Positions 43,180 to 52,137 of a DNA stretch of 64,000 nt are shown here, one piece after another. Origin of the DNA: CAYSUS01 sp964434165 (lineage in GTDB: Bacteria > Planctomycetota > Planctomycetia > Pirellulales > Thermoguttaceae); the NCBI GenBank assembly GCA_964434165.1, contig CAYSUS010000022.1, forward strand, positions 19,208 to 83,207. The letters run 5' to 3'. The position numbers and the translations under genes were made by a program. Within the stretch, counting starts at the first letter, position 1; each line of letters begins with the position of its first letter. Below the pieces are notes generated by a model. That model saw only the letters and a program-made list of their open reading frames with translations. It made no database searches and had not been told where the DNA came from.

Positions 43180-44397
43180 ATGGTGGACGACGATCAGGGC
43201 ACGTTGCGGCAGGTCGCCTGGAACGAGATCTTCCCCTGGCTGATGATCGTGCGGTGCTTCCGGCTGGCCATCGGGCTGCGGGTCCTGGTGCTCGCCGCCG
43301 TGGCCGTCACGCTGGTCGTGACGGGCTGGGGGATCATCGGGACGATGTTCCCGGCCGACGAGACCTTTTCCCGACTGGTCCCGGCCGGCGAGTACTGTCC
43401 GTGGATCGTGGCCACCGGCGCGGTGCCGCAGTCGCCCGACCTGCCCACGCTACGAGTTGCGGCCGGACAGGCCGCCAGCGCCTGGGCGACGCTCAGCGCC
43501 CCGTTCGGCATGCTGTTCTCGCCCACGACCACCTTCGCGCACCTGCTGTACCTGTTGATGTGCGGGGTGTGGGCGCTGGTCATCTGGGCGTACTTCGGCG
43601 CGGCGATCACGCGCCTGGCGGCGGTGCGCCTGGCCTGCGACGAGCGCATGACGCTCGGCTCCGCCTTGCGACACGCCCGCTCCAAGTGCGTCTCCTACAT
43701 GGCGGCGCCCATGTTCCCGCTGATCGGCGTGTTCTTCGTGGCCCTGCCGGTGGTGATCCTGGGGTTGTTCCTCCGGTTCGGCTTCGGCATCCTTCTCGCC
43801 GGACTGGTATGGCCCCTGGCCCTGCTGGCCGGGGCGATCATGGCGATCCTGCTCCTGGGCCTCGCCTTCGGCTGGCCCCTGATGTGGGCCACGATCAGCG
43901 CCGAGGGGACCGACAGCTTCGATGCCCTGAGTCGCTCCTACGCCTACACGTTCCAACGCCCGCTGAACTACCTGCTCTACGCGATCCTCGCCGCGATAAT
44001 CGGCGGATTGGGGTGGATGCTGGTCTCCAACTTCGCCGCAGTCATCATCTCCCTGACCTACTGGGCGGCCGGCTGGGGCATGGGCGACGAGCCCAGCGCC
44101 ATGGTGGCCGGCGGAGGCCAGGGCATCGGCGCGGCCGGCGTCTGGCTGATCGTCTTCTGGGTGACGTGCGTGAAGCTGCTCGCCGTGGGCTACCTCTACA
44201 GCTTCTTCTTCACCGCGGCCACCGCCATCTACTTCCTCCTGCGCCGCGACGTGGATGCCACGGAGATGGACGAGGTTTACCTGGAGGAAGAAGAGGAGCA
44301 GCAGACCTACGGCGTGCCGCCCCAGAACGCCGGCGAGTCGGGCGCTCCGGCCGTGGACGAGTCGGGTCCCGAGACGCCGCCGGAAAACCAGGGGTAG
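43180..44397 (+). CDS. Polytopic membrane protein of unknown function
   Basis: A 405-residue protein with seven or so hydrophobic segments (about 30-52, 122-145, 175-200, 203-232, 265-290, 310-335, 340-355) and an acidic Pro-rich tail (EMDEVYLEEEEEQQ). No enzyme motif is seen. The YAYTFQRPLNYLLYAI and FFFTAATAIYFLLR segments recall planctomycete membrane proteins of this layout. It ends 11 bp before the convergent P-II gene. Confidence 0.7.
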   Translation: MVDDDQGTLRQVAWNEIFPWLMIVRCFRLAIGLRVLVLAAVAVTLVVTGWGIIGTMFPADETFSRLVPAGEYCPWIVATGAVPQSPDLPTLRVAAGQAASAWATLSAPFGMLFSPTTTFAHLLYLLMCGVWALVIWAYFGAAITRLAAVRLACDERMTLGSALRHARSKCVSYMAAPMFPLIGVFFVALPVVILGLFLRFGFGILLAGLVWPLALLAGAIMAILLLGLAFGWPLMWATISAEGTDSFDALSRSYAYTFQRPLNYLLYAILAAIIGGLGWMLVSNFAAVIISLTYWAAGWGMGDEPSAMVAGGGQGIGAAGVWLIVFWVTCVKLLAVGYLYSFFFTAATAIYFLLRRDVDATEMDEVYLEEEEEQQTYGVPPQNAGESGAPAVDESGPETPPENQG

Positions 44398-44408
44398 CCC
44401 TTGCGCCG

Positions 44409-44756
44409 TCACACCGCGCCCGGGCCGTGCGATCCGTCGCTGATCTGGTAAGTCTCCTCGGCCGGAACGACGAAGATCTTGCCATCGCCGATCGAGCCCT
44501 CGGCCCCGGTCCGCGCCACCTGAACGATCGTCTCCACGGTCCGCTCCAGGAAGTCGTCGTTGACCACGATCTCCAGGCAGATCTTGCGCAGAAGCGTCGT
44601 CTTGTACTCGTGGCCGCGGTAGAGCTCCCGCCGACCCCGCTGGCGGCCGAAGCCCTGGGCGTCGCAGATGGTCATCCGCGTCACCTCCATCTTCTCCAAG
44701 GCCTCATGAACGGCCTTGAGCTTGGTCGGCTGGATCACGGCGATCACGAGCTTCAC
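44409..44756 (-). CDS. P-II family nitrogen regulatory protein
   Basis: A 115-residue P-II protein (GlnB/GlnK type) that senses 2-oxoglutarate and ATP/ADP. The start KLVIAVIQPTKLKAVHEAL, the T-loop FGRQRGRRELYRGHEY with the modifiable Tyr, LEIVVNDDFLERTVETI, and GSIGDGKIFVVPAEET (ATP-binding) are all present. The C-terminal end is slightly different from E. coli GlnB. GTG at 44756 has a GAGGAGGGG ribosome site. No amtB, glnA or ntrBC is next to it, so which target it controls is not readable. Confidence 0.92.
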   Translation of the reverse strand: MKLVIAVIQPTKLKAVHEALEKMEVTRMTICDAQGFGRQRGRRELYRGHEYKTTLLRKICLEIVVNDDFLERTVETIVQVARTGAEGSIGDGKIFVVPAEETYQISDGSHGPGAV

Positions 44757-45059
44757 GCGAGCACCCCTCCTCGGCGCGGTCGGGCCACCAGCCCTGTCTG
44801 GGTCTTGCTCTTCAGGATACCGCCAGGACAACGCCCGGGGAATGATCCCTGGGGAAGCAGGGATGCGGAATGCCAGGATTCACTATCCGTCATCCGTCCC
44901 GCAATCACTCGCTATGCGGTCTTGATCCCTCTGCCGGGTGCCCCAACCGACCTTGACCGTGGCGGCGCTCCCTGCTATTAACCAGACCTCTTTCTTCATA
45001 CGGCCGCTGTTCAGCGGCGTTTCCGCTCGGCTCCCGCGCGATCGTAAGGGGAAACGGCA
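44757..45059. other. 303-bp divergent spacer
   Basis: Between the P-II gene and the first barrel gene. It holds an imperfect ATGATCCCTGGGGAAGCAGGGAT fold near 44849 and no supported gene. No clear NtrC or sigma-54 site is seen. Confidence 0.45.
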
Positions 45060-46301
45060 GTGAGACCCACGATGCTGGCCGCGGTGCTTGGTACGGCCTT
45101 TCTGACCCTCGCCCCTGCTGCTCCTGCGCAGGCGCAGCGGATCGCCATCCCCGCCTCCGCCCTGGCGCCGGCCGCCGCCACGCCCCCGGTGGCCACGCTG
45201 GCCCAGGCCGGCACGAGCTACGTCCAGCCTGGAGCCGAAGCCGCGGCGCCCGGCGCCGTAACCCCCGGAGCCCAGACGCCCGCCTCGCCTTACACCTCGC
45301 CTTATGCCCCGCCGTCGTACGCCCCCCCATCGCCCTACGCGGCCAACGGACCCACGGCCACGCTGGAGGGCTCGATCGGCCCGCCACCGCCCAACTGGGA
45401 CCCCTACGCCACGCCCGAGGCCCAAGCCCCCGGCATCCTGCCGGAGACGCCCGCTTACGGCGACTTTCCCCACCAGACCATGCCGGCCGCCTCGCCGGGC
45501 CATCGCCTGCTCCAGGAGTATGGCGTGGACTACCTGTGGATCTCGGGCACCAACGGCGAGTTGGGGATCAACAACATCGAGCTCAGCGCGACCATGGCCT
45601 TTCCGTTCCTCTGGAACGCGCAGCAGCCGCTGCTGGTCACGCCGGGATTCGGCGTCTGGTATTGGAACGGCCCCATCTCCCCGAACGACCTGCCGCCGCA
45701 GACCTACGACACCTATCTCGACCTCGCCTGGAACCCGCAGGCCACTTCCTGGCTGGGAGGTGAGCTCAACTTCCGCGTGGGCGTGTACTCCGACTTTCGC
45801 AAGATCACCCATGAGGCGATCCGCCTGGAGGGCAAGGGCATGGCCGTGCTCACGCTCAACCAGCGATGGCAGGCCAAGTTCGGCGTATGGTACCTCGACC
45901 GCAACCGCGTCAAGGTTTTGCCGGCAGGCGGGCTGATCTGGACGCCCAACGCCGACGTCCGCTTCGAGATCCTCTTCCCCAACCCCAAGCTCGCCCAGCG
46001 CCTGACCACCTGGGGCACGACCAACCTGTGGTGGTACGTGGCCGGCTACTACGGCGGCGGCGCGTGGGAGTTCACCCGCGATCCGGCCAGCGATCCCCTG
46101 GCCGGCGCGTTCCGAGACCGGTTCGACTATAACGACATCGAGATCTCGCTGGGCGTGGAGTTCGACGCCCTCAGCCACCTGGAAGGCTACTTCGAGGCGG
46201 GCCTGGCGTTCGAGCGCGAGGTGTTCTACGTCAGCCGCAACCCCAACTCGTTCTTCTACCCCGAAATCGCCTTCATGCTCCGTGCCGGCCTTTCCTACTG
46301 A
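45060..46301 (+). CDS. Outer-membrane-type beta-barrel protein, copy 1
   Basis: A 413-residue exported protein. Signal peptide (to about residue 25, AQAQ), then a 110-residue Pro/Ala/Tyr-rich linker, then about 270 residues of alternating strands with many aromatic residues (LLVTPGFGVWYWNGPISPNDLPPQTYDTYLDLAW), ending in LSY; a final aromatic residue is the usual BAM-insertion signal. The neighbour at 46325 repeats the plan: TPGxGVxWxxGPI-P-DLPP, FRVGVYSDF / FNVGVTPGVFSDF, LDRxxxxxLPxGGxIWxPN. GTG at 45060 has AAGGGG eight bases upstream; ATG 45072 is an alternative. Confidence 0.75.
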   Translation: MRPTMLAAVLGTAFLTLAPAAPAQAQRIAIPASALAPAAATPPVATLAQAGTSYVQPGAEAAAPGAVTPGAQTPASPYTSPYAPPSYAPPSPYAANGPTATLEGSIGPPPPNWDPYATPEAQAPGILPETPAYGDFPHQTMPAASPGHRLLQEYGVDYLWISGTNGELGINNIELSATMAFPFLWNAQQPLLVTPGFGVWYWNGPISPNDLPPQTYDTYLDLAWNPQATSWLGGELNFRVGVYSDFRKITHEAIRLEGKGMAVLTLNQRWQAKFGVWYLDRNRVKVLPAGGLIWTPNADVRFEILFPNPKLAQRLTTWGTTNLWWYVAGYYGGGAWEFTRDPASDPLAGAFRDRFDYNDIEISLGVEFDALSHLEGYFEAGLAFEREVFYVSRNPNSFFYPEIAFMLRAGLSY

Positions 46302-46324
46302 CCGTGCAACTGGCCGCGACCCCC

Positions 46325-47593
46325 ATGAGAATGCCAACGCTGAGCCTTCCCTCTCGCGGTCCTGCGCGCGGTCTGGCCGCGATCGCCGCCTGGCTGGCCG
46401 TCACTCCCGTCGTGGCGCAGTACGCTGAAGCGCCGGCCGGGGCACACGCGCCTCTGGCGGGCGAGCCGGTGTGGGAGCCCGTCCATCGTCTCCCGGCCAC
46501 GGAGCTGGACCCCGTGTCCGGGGCCGACCTGCACCCGTGGTCCGCGCCCCGCGCGGCCCCCCTGCGCCACGACCGGGTTTTCGACCCCCGCGCCGTGGGC
46601 CGCGCCGCCGGGGTGGAACCCCCGGCCCCTGGCAGCTACCCGGGCCGGCTCGCCTCGTATCCCGACTCCTCGGCCGAGCTGCCGCCGCCCGAGGTCGAGC
46701 TGCGCCCGCCGCTGCGCGATCGTCGGCGCCCGGCGATGAACGTCGTGGAGCTCCCCGCGGGTGAGGCCGTGGCCGAGCCGGAGCGCGATCCCAACATCCC
46801 GGCCGACGCGCGCAAGGGGGTCTTCCAGAAGCTCATCGGCTCCGGCACCTGGCTGGCGCCCGACCGCAGCGGAGGACTGGGCATCTACGAGCTGGAGACG
46901 CGGGTCGTGCTGGCCGCGCCGTTCCCGCTTCCACGATCGCACCTGCTGATCACGCCCGGATACGGGGTCCACTGGCTCGACGGCCCGATCGCCCCGGACC
47001 TGCCGCCCGCGGTGCACGACACCTGGACCTCGTTCCGCCTGATGTGGCCCGCCACGCGCAGGTGGGCCTTCAACGTGGGCGTCACGCCCGGCGTGTTCAG
47101 CGACTTCCAGCAGAGCACCGACGAGGCGATTCGCATCTCCGGCAACGCCGGGGCCATGATCACCTGGACTCCCGAGCTGAAGCTGCTGGTGGGCGTGGCC
47201 TACCTGGACCGCGAGGACATCAACATCCTGCCGTTCGGAGGGGTGATCTGGGAGCCGAACGACCTTTGGAAGATCGAGGTCTCGGCGCCGCGTCCCCGCA
47301 TCGCGCGGCGCCTGGACTGGGGGCGCAGCGTCGAGGGCGTCAAGCAGTGGCTGTACCTGGCCGGCGAGTTCGGCGGCGGGAGCTGGGCCGTGCGCCGCGC
47401 CAGCGGCCTGAATGACGTGATCACGCTGAGCGACTTCCGGGTGATCCTCGGCTGGGAGCGCAAGGTGCTCTTCGGCCTGGACGGCCATGTCGAGGCGGGC
47501 TACGTGTTCGGCCGCCGCGTGGATTACAAGAGCGGCACTCCGGTGTTCAAGCCGTCCGACACGGTCATGCTCCGCGGGGGATTCAGCTATTGA
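46325..47593 (+). CDS. Outer-membrane-type beta-barrel protein, copy 2
   Basis: A 422-residue paralogue of the upstream gene, 23 bp after it. It has a signal peptide (ending near AVTPVVAQ), a Pro-rich linker and a barrel-like domain ending in GFSY. Shared elements with copy 1 are TPGYGVHWLDGPIAPDLPP, VGVTPGVFSDF, YLDREDINILPFGGVIWEPN and a closing MLRGGFSY. GTG 46304 is in frame upstream, but the ATG gives a normal signal peptide; neither has a strong ribosome site, so coupling to copy 1 is possible. Function unknown, perhaps porin- or transport-like. Confidence 0.75.
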   Translation: MRMPTLSLPSRGPARGLAAIAAWLAVTPVVAQYAEAPAGAHAPLAGEPVWEPVHRLPATELDPVSGADLHPWSAPRAAPLRHDRVFDPRAVGRAAGVEPPAPGSYPGRLASYPDSSAELPPPEVELRPPLRDRRRPAMNVVELPAGEAVAEPERDPNIPADARKGVFQKLIGSGTWLAPDRSGGLGIYELETRVVLAAPFPLPRSHLLITPGYGVHWLDGPIAPDLPPAVHDTWTSFRLMWPATRRWAFNVGVTPGVFSDFQQSTDEAIRISGNAGAMITWTPELKLLVGVAYLDREDINILPFGGVIWEPNDLWKIEVSAPRPRIARRLDWGRSVEGVKQWLYLAGEFGGGSWAVRRASGLNDVITLSDFRVILGWERKVLFGLDGHVEAGYVFGRRVDYKSGTPVFKPSDTVMLRGGFSY

Positions 47594-47612
47594 CCGTGCA
47601 CCGATTCGAGAG

Positions 47613-47643
47613 GACTTCCGAAGTCTGGAAGAATCCGGAAGTC
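47613..47643. repeat. ACTTCCGAAGTC-family palindrome, degenerate
   Basis: GACTTCCGAAGTC (47613-47625) and GAATCCGGAAGTC (47631-47643) pair at 11 of 13 positions, 20 bases after the barrel copy 2 stop. Confidence 0.75.
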
Positions 47644-47738
47644 TGAGCGGCCGGCGATGCCGGAGGAAGAATGCCCCGGTTTCCGCGGCGCGGAACCTGC
47701 CGCAGTCCCCATGCCCTCGCCTCAAGGAGCCCCACGCC

Positions 47739-47960
47739 ATGCATCGAATGCACCTCGTCGCGGCCGTCGCGGCCGTCGCGGCCGCCCTGACGGTCTCGCC
47801 CGGCTGCACGGTCGTCGATCCCGGCGCGCTGTGGCCCTGGGGCATGCCCTCGGTCAAGCGGCGGCCCGACCCCCAGGGCGCGCACACCGCTTCGAAGCTT
47901 CGCCGGGGCGTCGTCGTGTACGCCGATCCGACCGTGAACCGCGACCACGCGCTGCGTTGA
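47739..47960 (+). CDS. Small putative lipoprotein
   Basis: A 73-residue product: hydrophobic leader LVAAVAAVAAALTVSPGC, with Cys23 as the candidate lipidation site (the box SPGC is imperfect, since Pro precedes Gly), then a short Pro/Arg/Gly-rich mature part. AAGGAG lies 11 bases before ATG. It follows the barrel pair on the same strand and may be a partner. No family recognised. Confidence 0.6.
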   Translation: MHRMHLVAAVAAVAAALTVSPGCTVVDPGALWPWGMPSVKRRPDPQGAHTASKLRRGVVVYADPTVNRDHALR

Positions 47961-48005
47961 AGGGGCAGGCGTGGGTGACCTGCACTCGGACGCCCCCGGC
48001 GATCT

Positions 48006-48887
48006 CTACTTGTCCCGCCGCAATGCCCGCTGCATGGCCGTGCCCATGTCGGCCGGGCTCTGGGCCACCTCGATGCCCGCCTCCTCCAATGCGGCGATCT
48101 TCTCCGCCGCCGTGCCGCGCCCGCCGGAGACAATTGCCCCGGCGTGGCCCATGCGCTTGCCGGGCGGGGCCGTGCGCCCGGCGATGAACGCCGCCACCGG
48201 CTTGGCGAAGTGCTCGCGGACAAAGGCGGCGGCCTCCTCCTCGGCCGTGCCGCCGATCTCGCCGATCAGGAGCACGCCGTCGGTGCCCGGGTCTTCCTGG
48301 AAGCGCTGGAGGAGATCGACGAACGAAGTGCCCACGATGGGGTCGCCCCCCAACCCGATGCAAGTGGATTGCCCCAGGCCGAGCTGCGAGAGCTGCCACA
48401 CGGCCTCGTAGGTCAGCGTTCCCGAGCGGCTGATCACGCCCACGCCGCCGCGGCGGTGGATGTAGCCGGGCATGATGCCGATCTTGCAGGCATCCGGCGT
48501 GATCATGCCGGGACAGTTGGGCCCAATCAGAACGACTCCGTCGCGCTTGCGCAGCACTTCCGCGACGCGGACCATGTCCAGGACCGGCACGCCCTCGGTC
48601 ACGGCCACGACGACGCGGATGCCGGCGTCGGCCGCCTCGAGGATCGCGTCGGCGGCGAACGGGGGCGGCACGAAGATCATCGTGGCCTCGGCCCCGGTCT
48701 GCTCCACGGCCTCGGCCACCGTGTCGAACACCGGCAGGCCCTCGATCGTCTCGCCTCCCTTGCCGGGCGTGACCCCGCCCACCATGCGCGTCCCGTACTG
48801 GAAGCAGTGGTGCGTGTGAAACCGGCCGGCGGTGCCGGTGATGCCCTGGCACAGGACCCGCGTGCTGTGGTCGACGAGGATGCTCAT
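48006..48887 (-). CDS. sucD: Succinyl-CoA synthetase (succinate-CoA ligase), alpha subunit
   Basis: A 293-residue SucD, carrying the CoA-binding Rossmann domain (QGITGTAGRFHTHHCFQYGT at residues 14-33) and the active-site His in GKRMGHAGAI (about residue 247), which is phosphorylated during the succinyl-CoA / ADP reaction of the TCA cycle. GPNCPGMI and SRSGTLTYE are typical. It follows sucC by 67 bp on the same strand, the normal sucCD order. Confidence 0.96.
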   Translation of the reverse strand: MSILVDHSTRVLCQGITGTAGRFHTHHCFQYGTRMVGGVTPGKGGETIEGLPVFDTVAEAVEQTGAEATMIFVPPPFAADAILEAADAGIRVVVAVTEGVPVLDMVRVAEVLRKRDGVVLIGPNCPGMITPDACKIGIMPGYIHRRGGVGVISRSGTLTYEAVWQLSQLGLGQSTCIGLGGDPIVGTSFVDLLQRFQEDPGTDGVLLIGEIGGTAEEEAAAFVREHFAKPVAAFIAGRTAPPGKRMGHAGAIVSGGRGTAAEKIAALEEAGIEVAQSPADMGTAMQRALRRDK

Positions 48888-48954
48888 GGGGAAGGTGGGG
48901 TTGTTAGTGCCTTGGTCGGGCGGGCCAGGAGACCCGACCGCAACCGGCGTGTCT

Positions 48955-50142
48955 TCACGCTCCGGCGGCGGCGACGACCTTCTGCGCTGCGTCGGTCAGG
49001 TCGTCGGCGGCGATGATGTTCAGTTGGCTCTCGGCCAGGATTTTGCGGCCCTCCTCCACTTCCGTGCCCTCCAGGCGCACGACCAGGGGCACGTCGAAGC
49101 CGACCTCGCGGTAGGCCGCCAGGATCGCTTCGGCGATGGTGGTGCAGCGCATGATCCCGCCGAAGATGTTCACCAGCACGGCGCGGACGCTCTTGTCCTC
49201 CAGCAGGATGCGAAAGGCCTCGGTGACCTGGTGGACGTTGGCCCCGCCGCCCACGTCGAGGAAGTTGGCCGGCTCGCCGCCGTGGAGCTTGATCAGGTCC
49301 ATCGTGCTCATGGCCAGGCCGGCCCCGTTGACCAGGCAGCCGATGTCGCCTTCCAGCTTCACGTAGCTCAGGCCCTCTTCGGCCGCGCGGATCTCCGAGG
49401 GCTCCTCCTCCGAAAGGTCGCGCAGGTCGGCCAGCTCCGGGTGGCGGAACAGGGCGTTGTCGTCGAACGTCATCTTCGCGTCCAGCGCGAGCAGTTCCCC
49501 TTCGGGCGTAACGACCAGGGGATTGATCTCCACCAGGCTGCAGTCCCGCTCCACGAACACCCGGCACACGCCGCGCATGAACCGCTCGGCCGCGCGCACG
49601 CTGCGGCCCGCGAGCCCCAGATTCTGGGCGAGCTTGCGGGTCTGGTAGCTCTGCAGGCCCGCGTCGGGATGAAAGGCCTCGCGGAAGATCCGCTCGGGCG
49701 TCTCGGCGGCCACCTCCTCGATATTGACGCCGCCCTGGCTGGAAACCATCAGCACCGGGCCGGCCGAGCCCCGATCCACCACCACGCCCAGGTACAGCTC
49801 GCGCTCGATCTGGCAGCCCTCCTCGACCAGCACGCGGCGGACCACGCGCCCCGCGGGCCCGGTCTGCACGGTGACCAGCGTGTGGCCGAGGATGTGCCGG
49901 GCGGCGGTCTCCGCTTCGTCGGTCGAGCGGACCAGCGCGACGCCGTGCTGCTCGGGCCGCTCCTTGATTGTGCCTTTGCCCCGGCCTCCGGCGTGGATCT
50001 GGGACTTGACCACGACGGCCCCGCCGCCCAGCTCGTGGTAGGCGTTGGCCACGGCCCCGGGCGTGTCGGCCACAATGCCGCGCGGCACGGCGACGCCCGC
50101 CTCGCGAAGAATCTGCTTGGCCTGGTATTCGTGGATCTTCAT
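48955..50142 (-). CDS. sucC: Succinyl-CoA synthetase, beta subunit
   Basis: A 395-residue SucC with the ATP-grasp domain (MKIHEYQAKQILREAGV, VVKSQIHAGGRGKGT) and the C-terminal CoA-ligase domain (VNGAGLAMSTMD, FLDVGGGA, VLVNIFGGIMRCTTIAEAI). It binds the nucleotide and pairs with SucD. Translation starts at ATG in the family position. A palindromic repeat lies just upstream, between it and polX. Confidence 0.96.
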   Translation of the reverse strand: MKIHEYQAKQILREAGVAVPRGIVADTPGAVANAYHELGGGAVVVKSQIHAGGRGKGTIKERPEQHGVALVRSTDEAETAARHILGHTLVTVQTGPAGRVVRRVLVEEGCQIERELYLGVVVDRGSAGPVLMVSSQGGVNIEEVAAETPERIFREAFHPDAGLQSYQTRKLAQNLGLAGRSVRAAERFMRGVCRVFVERDCSLVEINPLVVTPEGELLALDAKMTFDDNALFRHPELADLRDLSEEEPSEIRAAEEGLSYVKLEGDIGCLVNGAGLAMSTMDLIKLHGGEPANFLDVGGGANVHQVTEAFRILLEDKSVRAVLVNIFGGIMRCTTIAEAILAAYREVGFDVPLVVRLEGTEVEEGRKILAESQLNIIAADDLTDAAQKVVAAAGA

Positions 50143-50160
50143 GCCGTGCTTTCCAAGTCG

Positions 50161-50191
50161 GACTTCCGAAGTCTCGGAGACTTCGCAAGTC
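50161..50191. repeat. ACTTCCGAAGTC-family palindrome
   Basis: GACTTCCGAAGTC (50161-50173) and GACTTCGCAAGTC (50179-50191), one mismatch in 13, loop 5 bases, in the 61-bp space between polX and sucC (both minus strand). Confidence 0.85.
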
Positions 50192-50203
50192 TTCAGGGAG
50201 CCG

Positions 50204-51925
50204 TCACTTCCTGCCCAGCAGCCTCTTGAGCTGGGCCCACGTCCGCGTGTTGGCCACGTCCTTGGCGGTCAGCCCGCCCCGCCGCGCCTGGAGCACTCCG
50301 TAGCGCATCGCCCCCAGCCCGTTCATGTTATGCGCGTCGGTCGAAATGACAATCGGCACGCCCAACTTTTTCGCGCTCGCCGAGGCCACGTCGTCCAGGT
50401 CCAGGCGCATCGGGTGGGCGTTCAGCTCCAGGGCCTTGCCATGCTCCCGCGCCGCCTCCATCACCGCATCGAGGTCGATCTGGTAGGCCTTGCGCTTGTT
50501 CAAGAGGCGGCCCGTCGGATGGGCGATCGCGCACACGGCCGGGTGGGCCAGGGCGTCGATCACCCGCCGCGTGATCCGGTCGCGCGACTGGTTCTGGCCG
50601 TAATGGACGCTGGCGACGACCCAATCCGCTTCGAGCAACACCTCGTCCTCGATGTCCAGCCCGCCCCGCTCCAGGATGTCCACCTCCACGCCCCGGAGCA
50701 GCGTGAACCCCTTCAGGCGCGCATTGACCTTCTCCACCTCGTCCCATTGCCGGCGGAGGCGGTCGCCGTCCAGGCCGTTGGCCATCGTCACCCGCTTGGA
50801 GTGGTCGGTGACGGCCAGGTACTCCAAACCCCGCTTCTTCGCGGCCGCGGCCATCTCCTCGATCGTCGCCACCCCGTCGCTCCAGTCGGTGTGGGCGTGC
50901 AGGTCGCCGCGCACGTCGGCCAGCTCCACCAGCTCCGGCAGCTTGCCCTCGGCCGCCCACTCGAACTCGTGCCGGGCCTCGCGCAGCTCGGGCGGGAACC
51001 ACGGCAGATCGAGCGCGGCGTACACGTCCTCCTCCGTCGCGCCGGCCACGAGCTCCTCGCCCCGATACACGCCGTACTCGTTGATCTTCAGCCCCCGCTG
51101 CCTGGCTTTGGTGCGGAGCACCACGTTGTGGTCCTTCGACCCGGTGAAGTACTGCAGGGCCGCGCCGAACGACTCGGCCGGGACCACGCGGAGATCGACC
51201 TGAAGGCCGCCGGCCAGGGGCACCGACATCTTGGTCTCGCCCCGGGCGATCTCCGACTCGATCCTGTCCAGCGCGGCGAAACGTTCCATCACCTCGCGCG
51301 AGCTGGCGGCGATCACCAGGATGTCCAGGTCGCCCACCGTCTCGCGGCCGCGCCGGTAGCTGCCCGCGGCGTCGATCCGCTCCACGGCGTCGCACTGGCG
51401 CATGTGGGCGAGGATCGATTGCACCACCTCGTCAGCGATCGCCCAGTAGGTTCGCTTGTCGGCCTCGGCGGCCACCTCCAGGCCGGCGAGGATCTTGTTC
51501 TCCGTCTTCTCGCCGAAGCCGGCCAGTCCGCGCACGCGCTGCGCCTCGCAAGCCTCGCGGAGCGAGTCCAGATCGCTTACGCCAAGCTCCTTGTAGAGCG
51601 CGGCGGCCCGCTTGGGCCCCAGCCCGGGCACGCGCATCACGGCCAGCACGCCCTCGGGGATCTCGGCCAGTAGCTCGTCGAGCATCGGCAACGAGCCGTC
51701 GCGGATCAGGACGGCCACCTTCTCCGCCAGGTCCTTGCCGATGCCCCCCACGTCGGTCAGCGCGCGGTCCGGGTCGCCCACGATCCTCTCGGCCGACTCG
51801 GTCAGGTCGCGGATCGCCCTGGCGCCGTTGCGGTAAGCGCGCACGCGGAACGGGTTGGCCCCCTGGAACTCCAACAGGTCGGCCACCTGGTCAAACGCGT
51901 CGGCGATGTCGGCGTTGGAAGGCAT
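50204..51925 (-). CDS. polX: DNA polymerase X with PHP domain
   Basis: A 573-residue PolX, a small repair polymerase. Order: an N-terminal helical 8-kDa-type domain (residues 1-90), HhH motifs (DVGGIGKDLAEK; VPGLGPKRAAALY), the nucleotidyltransferase site AAGSYRRGRETVGDLDILV (GS...D-x-D) at about 188-206, and a C-terminal PHP phosphoesterase domain with DLHAHTDWSDG, TDHS, EVDI, SVHYG, HPTG and STDAHN metal ligands (about 340-560). PHP domains in PolX give 3'-5' exonuclease or AP-endonuclease activity. Length is normal. Confidence 0.95.
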   Translation of the reverse strand: MPSNADIADAFDQVADLLEFQGANPFRVRAYRNGARAIRDLTESAERIVGDPDRALTDVGGIGKDLAEKVAVLIRDGSLPMLDELLAEIPEGVLAVMRVPGLGPKRAAALYKELGVSDLDSLREACEAQRVRGLAGFGEKTENKILAGLEVAAEADKRTYWAIADEVVQSILAHMRQCDAVERIDAAGSYRRGRETVGDLDILVIAASSREVMERFAALDRIESEIARGETKMSVPLAGGLQVDLRVVPAESFGAALQYFTGSKDHNVVLRTKARQRGLKINEYGVYRGEELVAGATEEDVYAALDLPWFPPELREARHEFEWAAEGKLPELVELADVRGDLHAHTDWSDGVATIEEMAAAAKKRGLEYLAVTDHSKRVTMANGLDGDRLRRQWDEVEKVNARLKGFTLLRGVEVDILERGGLDIEDEVLLEADWVVASVHYGQNQSRDRITRRVIDALAHPAVCAIAHPTGRLLNKRKAYQIDLDAVMEAAREHGKALELNAHPMRLDLDDVASASAKKLGVPIVISTDAHNMNGLGAMRYGVLQARRGGLTAKDVANTRTWAQLKRLLGRK

Positions 51926-52022
51926 GGAAGTGAGTGGCCAGTGGCGAGTGCTGCGTGGGAAATGGAAAGTGGGAAGTGACCGTTGGGATGGCCATGCTCA
52001 CGCGGCATCACGCACCCAACAC

Positions 52023-52061
52023 GCCCTCACCCCCGGCCCCTCTCCCAGCGGGAGAGGGGAG
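52023..52061. repeat. CCCTCACCCCCGG-type repeat with hairpin
   Basis: GCCCTCACCCCCGG followed by CCCCTCTCCC-AGC-GGGAGAGGGG, a 10-bp perfect stem. It is the same element as at 15617-15656, in opposite orientation. It is in the 212-bp spacer between polX and the GTPase gene, which also contains AGTGG/GAAAGTGGGAAGTG-type low-complexity sequence. Confidence 0.85.
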
Positions 52062-52137
52062 TCCAAAGGCGTATGCACCATTAACCCTTCACTACTCACC
52101 TACTCCCCACGACCCACTCAGCACTCGCCTCCGGACA

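Noticed and set aside
52023..52061. Rho-independent terminator
   Set aside because: A strong stem, but no T-tract on either side, and the same element recurs elsewhere, so it is listed as a repeat.
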